Source of the DNA: Marinomonas hwangdonensis
GTDB lineage: Bacteria > Pseudomonadota > Gammaproteobacteria > Pseudomonadales > Marinomonadaceae
Direction: 5' to 3'
NCBI RefSeq assembly: GCF_003721245.1
Contig: NZ_RIZG01000009.1
Span: 59,920-95,562 of the forward strand
Length of the DNA stretch: 35,643 nucleotides
Below are positions 32,690 to 35,643 of this stretch, in pieces. The position numbers were made by a program, and so were the translations under genes. The notes under the pieces were generated by a model, which worked only from the letters and a program-made list of their open reading frames with translations, was not told the origin of the DNA and made no database searches. Position 1 is the first letter of the stretch; each line of letters starts with the position of its first letter.

Positions 32690-34120
32690 TTAGTTTTTTA
32701 GAGAAGCTAATTTCTGCGCAAAGGCGGGTGAACGGTAGTTTTCTAACTTAGTGACTATTTGCTTAGCGTAAGGCAAATAATTCTCCAAATCATTTTTAGG
32801 CATGGGAGCATCATTCGGTAATTTTACAGTAACAGGGTCTTTGTGTGTGCCATTGATTCTAAATTCGTAATGTAAATGTGGTCCTGTTGCCCAGCCAGTT
32901 TGTCCCACGTAAGCGATGGTTTTCCCTTGTTGAACTCTAGCGCCACGATGCGTACCATTCGCGAAGCCTTTTAAATGTGCGTAGAGTGTTTGATATCCTC
33001 TACCGTGATCAATAATAACAACATTCCCATAGCCATTTTGTTTTCCTGCAAAAGATATTTTACCATCGCCGGCCGCTTTGACTGGCGTGCCACTAGCGGC
33101 AGCATAATCAACTCCTCGATGAGGGCGGCTTGTCTTGAAGATTGGGTGTAATCTGTTGGGATTAAACTTAGATGAGATTCGAGTAAAATCCACTGGGGTA
33201 CGAATAAAGGCTTTCCTCATGGCCAAACCATCAGGAGTGTAGTAGCTTGCGCCTTTATCAGTCTCGTACCTAATGGCTTTATAGGTTCGACCATTGTTTA
33301 TAAATTGAGCGGCGACAATGTTGCCATAGCCGATCTTCTCTCCGTCAAGAAACTTTTCCTCATAAAGAACACTAAGACTATCGCCTTTACGAATATCTAG
33401 AGCAAAATCTATATCCCAAGCAAAAATATTGGCAAGTTCAATGAGTAATGCTTGGTCTATGCCAGAACGTAATCCATCGACAAATAAAGAATTGCTTATT
33501 TCGGCTTCTTTGTAGGTCTGTGCTACTTCAGGAGTCAAAGAAAACTCTTTTCTTTGAAACTGGTTTTCTTGGCGATCGAAAGCGATACTGTCTAAACGAT
33601 TCAGCTCAAGAACTAATTTTGTCAGTTCGCCAGTTGTGGTATCAGTAGTGAAGCGGATGGTTTGTCCAGGCCTCATTTTCAACAGGGTGCCTTGTTTTTC
33701 GTCTGCTAAAGACACTTTGTAAATATCTTGTGCTGATACGCCTCTGCTCGACAAGACTTTTGACAATGAATCGCCAGGCATAATGTCAATAGACTGCTCT
33801 TTGTATTCTGGTGCGACCGTTTTCTTTACTAGAGCTTCTGGTGCTGGAATGTCGTATGTGCTGGCCAACGTTGGTGCGTTAACATCGGGTGCCAATGGAA
33901 GTGCACCCGTTTGAGATTGTTTAAGCGCTGTTGGCTCTTGAAGTGTCTGAATGACAAGTCTCGGCTGCTCTACAATGTCTAAGTTGGCTTCGAGAGAAAT
34001 GATTTCGCTGTTTGAGGTAGTATCTGTCGGAAGCACGAGAAGCACGCCCGCAAGAGTCGCGCTCACTGCGGCTATAAGCAAAATATGCTTTTTCGGTAAT
34101 GTCTTGATCAAAATGTGCAC
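32690..34120 (-). CDS. M23-family murein DD-endopeptidase, MepM/OapA-like
   Basis: 476 aa. The N-terminal membrane anchor is ~12-30 (ILLIAAVSATLAGVLLVLP). A LysM/OapA-like domain lies at ~108-156 (SIDIMPGDSLSKVLSSRGVSAQDIY), followed by a Csd3-like region. The LytM (M23) domain (~325-435) has zinc ligands His334 and Asp338 (RPHRGVDYAAASG) and His415-x-His417 (GPHLHYEF), with the family AHL at 381-383. It cleaves peptidoglycan cross-links so that new material can be inserted. All catalytic residues are present. The start is a GTG at 34120; a TTG three codons later is an alternative. It is divergent from tyrS. Confidence 0.92.
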   Translation of the reverse strand: MHILIKTLPKKHILLIAAVSATLAGVLLVLPTDTTSNSEIISLEANLDIVEQPRLVIQTLQEPTALKQSQTGALPLAPDVNAPTLASTYDIPAPEALVKKTVAPEYKEQSIDIMPGDSLSKVLSSRGVSAQDIYKVSLADEKQGTLLKMRPGQTIRFTTDTTTGELTKLVLELNRLDSIAFDRQENQFQRKEFSLTPEVAQTYKEAEISNSLFVDGLRSGIDQALLIELANIFAWDIDFALDIRKGDSLSVLYEEKFLDGEKIGYGNIVAAQFINNGRTYKAIRYETDKGASYYTPDGLAMRKAFIRTPVDFTRISSKFNPNRLHPIFKTSRPHRGVDYAAASGTPVKAAGDGKISFAGKQNGYGNVVIIDHGRGYQTLYAHLKGFANGTHRGARVQQGKTIAYVGQTGWATGPHLHYEFRINGTHKDPVTVKLPNDAPMPKNDLENYLPYAKQIVTKLENYRSPAFAQKLASLKN

Positions 34121-34218
34121 CCAAATATCTTTAATAAAAGCCTTATAATCCTACCAACATTGCTTTTATAATTGAATGCTTAAATTCAGATTAACTCACC
34201 AGGATATGGATCAACACG

Positions 34219-35523
34219 ATGACGGTAAGCAGTAAAGACCTTTTAAACGACTTGCAAGCTCGTGGGCTAATCGCCCAAATGACAGCTGAAGATGAGCTGA
34301 AAAAGCATCTTGAGGAGGGGGGGCGTACTCTTTATTGTGGTTTTGATCCTACAGCAGATAGTTTACATTTGGGTCACCTTGTTCCTCTTCTTGTACTGAA
34401 GCGCTTTCAAGACGCTGGTCACAATCCTATAGCATTGGTTGGTGGCGCAACCGGACTCATTGGCGATCCCAGTTTTAAAGCGGCTGAAAGGCAATTAAAT
34501 ACCTCAGAGGTCGTTGCCGGTTGGGCAGAAAAAATTCGCAGTCAAGTGAGTCAATTTATAAAGTTTGACAATGTGTCAAATCCTGCAAGGGTGGTTAACA
34601 ATCTTGATTGGGCAGGCAATATGAATGTGCTTGATTTCCTTCGAGACATAGGTAAGCACTTCTCGATTAATGCCATGATTAACAAAGAGTCTGTTCAGCA
34701 GCGTTTGAATAGAGAGGGTGCAGGTATATCGTTCACAGAATTCTCTTACGCACTGCTCCAGGGAATGGATTTTGCTGAGTTGAATCGTGTTTATGGCTGT
34801 ACTCTTCAAATTGGTGGCAGTGATCAATGGGGAAATATTGTAGGTGGTATTGATTTGTCTCGTCGCCAAAATCAATCTCAGGTGTTTGGGTTGACGGTTC
34901 CTTTGGTGACCAAGTCGGATGGGACGAAATTTGGTAAAACGGAGTCTGGTGCTGTTTGGTTAGACCCAACTAAGACTAGTCAGTATGCGTTCTATCAGTT
35001 TTGGATGAACACAGCGGATGCTGATGTATACAAATTTTTGAAGTTTTTTACTTTTCTTGGTCTTGATGAGATTGATGCTATTGAAAAAGCAGATCAGGAA
35101 AATAATGGTAAGCCGCAAGGGCAATTGATTTTAGCTCGTGAAGCGACTCGCTTAGTGCATGGTGAAGACGGATTGCAAGCTGCAGAGCGCATTACCAATG
35201 CTTTGTTTAGTGGTGAGGCAGATCAGTTAAGTGAACAGGATCTAGAACAGATTCAGCTTGATGGTTTACCAAGCAGTTCGCTAGCTGGCATTAACCTTTT
35301 TGAAACACCACTTACTAGCTTGCTAGCGGATGCTGGCTTGGCTGCGACAGGGAAGCAAGTAAAAGATGCGCTTCAACGTGACTCTGTTTTTGTTAATGGC
35401 GTTGCAAAAGGGTTAAACGATAATATGGCAGCAGCAGATATTTTTACCGCCGAGAATGGCTACTTTGGGAAATACTTCTTGGTGAAATTAGGTAAGAAAA
35501 AACATCATCTGTTCGTTCTATAA
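34219..35523 (+). CDS. tyrS: Tyrosyl-tRNA synthetase
   Basis: Charges tRNA-Tyr in the cytoplasm. 434 aa. The class I HIGH motif is in [17 protein letters not shown]. The tyrosine/ATP site includes [24 protein letters not shown] and [20 protein letters not shown]. The KMSKS equivalent is [14 protein letters not shown], as in the TyrRS-bacterial subgroup. The C-terminal S4-like domain is [22 protein letters not shown] strong hairpin follows. Confidence 0.97.
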   Translation: MTVSSKDLLNDLQARGLIAQMTAEDELKKHLEEGGRTLYCGFDPTADSLHLGHLVPLLVLKRFQDAGHNPIALVGGATGLIGDPSFKAAERQLNTSEVVAGWAEKIRSQVSQFIKFDNVSNPARVVNNLDWAGNMNVLDFLRDIGKHFSINAMINKESVQQRLNREGAGISFTEFSYALLQGMDFAELNRVYGCTLQIGGSDQWGNIVGGIDLSRRQNQSQVFGLTVPLVTKSDGTKFGKTESGAVWLDPTKTSQYAFYQFWMNTADADVYKFLKFFTFLGLDEIDAIEKADQENNGKPQGQLILAREATRLVHGEDGLQAAERITNALFSGEADQLSEQDLEQIQLDGLPSSSLAGINLFETPLTSLLADAGLAATGKQVKDALQRDSVFVNGVAKGLNDNMAAADIFTAENGYFGKYFLVKLGKKKHHLFVL

Positions 35524-35544
35524 GTGACTGAATGATAACCCTAA

Positions 35545-35582
35545 AATAAAGAAGAAGACGCCTAGGCGTTTTCTTCTTTATT
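35545..35582 (+). terminator. Terminator of tyrS
   Basis: An 18-bp nearly perfect stem (35545-35562 with 35565-35582, one G-U) has A-rich left and T-rich right arms (GAAGAAGACGCC / GGCGTTTTCTTC). Confidence 0.8.
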
Positions 35583-35589
35583 GGGCGTG

Positions 35590-35643
35590 GATTATTTTTT
35601 TAAAATATATTCAAAAAAAGGTTGCACAAAATCTATAGATCTT
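35590..35643 (+). promoter_or_regulatory. Start of a strong promoter (UP-like AT tract and -35 box), cut by window edge
   Basis: An AT-only-rich tract (35590-35619) is immediately followed by TTGCAC (35622-35627). The matching -10 would fall at about 35645, just outside the window. An A/T UP element plus TTGCAC is typical of rRNA P1 promoters, and tyrS is often followed by an rRNA operon in related bacteria. Confidence 0.45.

Overview
The window looks like a chromosomal segment of a marine gammaproteobacterium, most likely Marinomonas or a close Oceanospirillales relative. The basis is the neutral to slightly AT-rich composition, the sodium-type flagellar motor genes pomAB beside xseB-ispA-dxs, and the gammaproteobacterial blocks zapA-6S RNA-ygfA and prfB-lysS. 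The genus is an inference from protein character and gene order, not a database result. No integrated phage, insertion sequence, CRISPR array, tRNA or complete rRNA gene is visible.

Layout. (1) 1-574: the 3' end of znuA (zinc-binding protein) with a tandem-repeat His-rich loop. (2) 723-4044: a compact Kdo set, kdsD-kdsA-kdsC-kdsB, taking arabinose-5-phosphate to CMP-Kdo for lipopolysaccharide. (3) 4181-7003: two tandem paralogous exported, probably outer-membrane, beta-rich proteins of the TraF_2 type. (4) 7064-8262, minus strand: zapA, 6S RNA and 5-formyl-THF cyclo-ligase, with the 6S RNA 3' end almost touching the ygfA start codon. (5) 8407-11062: prfB, with its programmed +1 frameshift, and lysS. 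A terminator and a REP-like inverted repeat follow, then hisC.

(6) 12369-19417, all on the minus strand, is the most interesting block. In transcription order it holds a PgtB-like sensor kinase, a PgtA/DctD-like sigma-54 activator, and then a PhnD-PhnC-PhnE-PhnE phosphonate/phosphite-type ABC importer. The regulator has its own terminator. Between regulator and phnD lie a well-spaced -24/-12 (sigma-54) promoter and two similar dyads centred about 108 and 151 bp upstream of the predicted start. This suggests a substrate-induced, sigma-54-dependent P-compound uptake system rather than the usual PhoB control. PhnD also carries an EF-hand-like acidic loop near its N terminus, and a strong hairpin separates phnD from phnC.

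(7) 19678-22650, plus strand: an SLC13-type permease with two RCK_C domains, and a membrane-anchored DKNYY-repeat protein. (8) 22754-24689: an ECF sigma factor overlapping its RskA-like anti-sigma factor, followed by a small exported DUF7282-like protein with an ECF-type promoter motif. (9) 24812-27067, minus strand: a large exported CehA/McbA-type PHP metallohydrolase with a 20-bp perfect palindrome upstream. (10) 27463-30518, minus strand: xseB-ispA-dxs (isoprenoid precursors), divergent from pomA-pomB (30689-32478). (11) 32690-34120, minus strand: an M23 murein endopeptidase, divergent from tyrS (34219-35523). The right edge carries an AT-rich element and a TTGCAC -35 box that look like the start of a strong, possibly rRNA, promoter.
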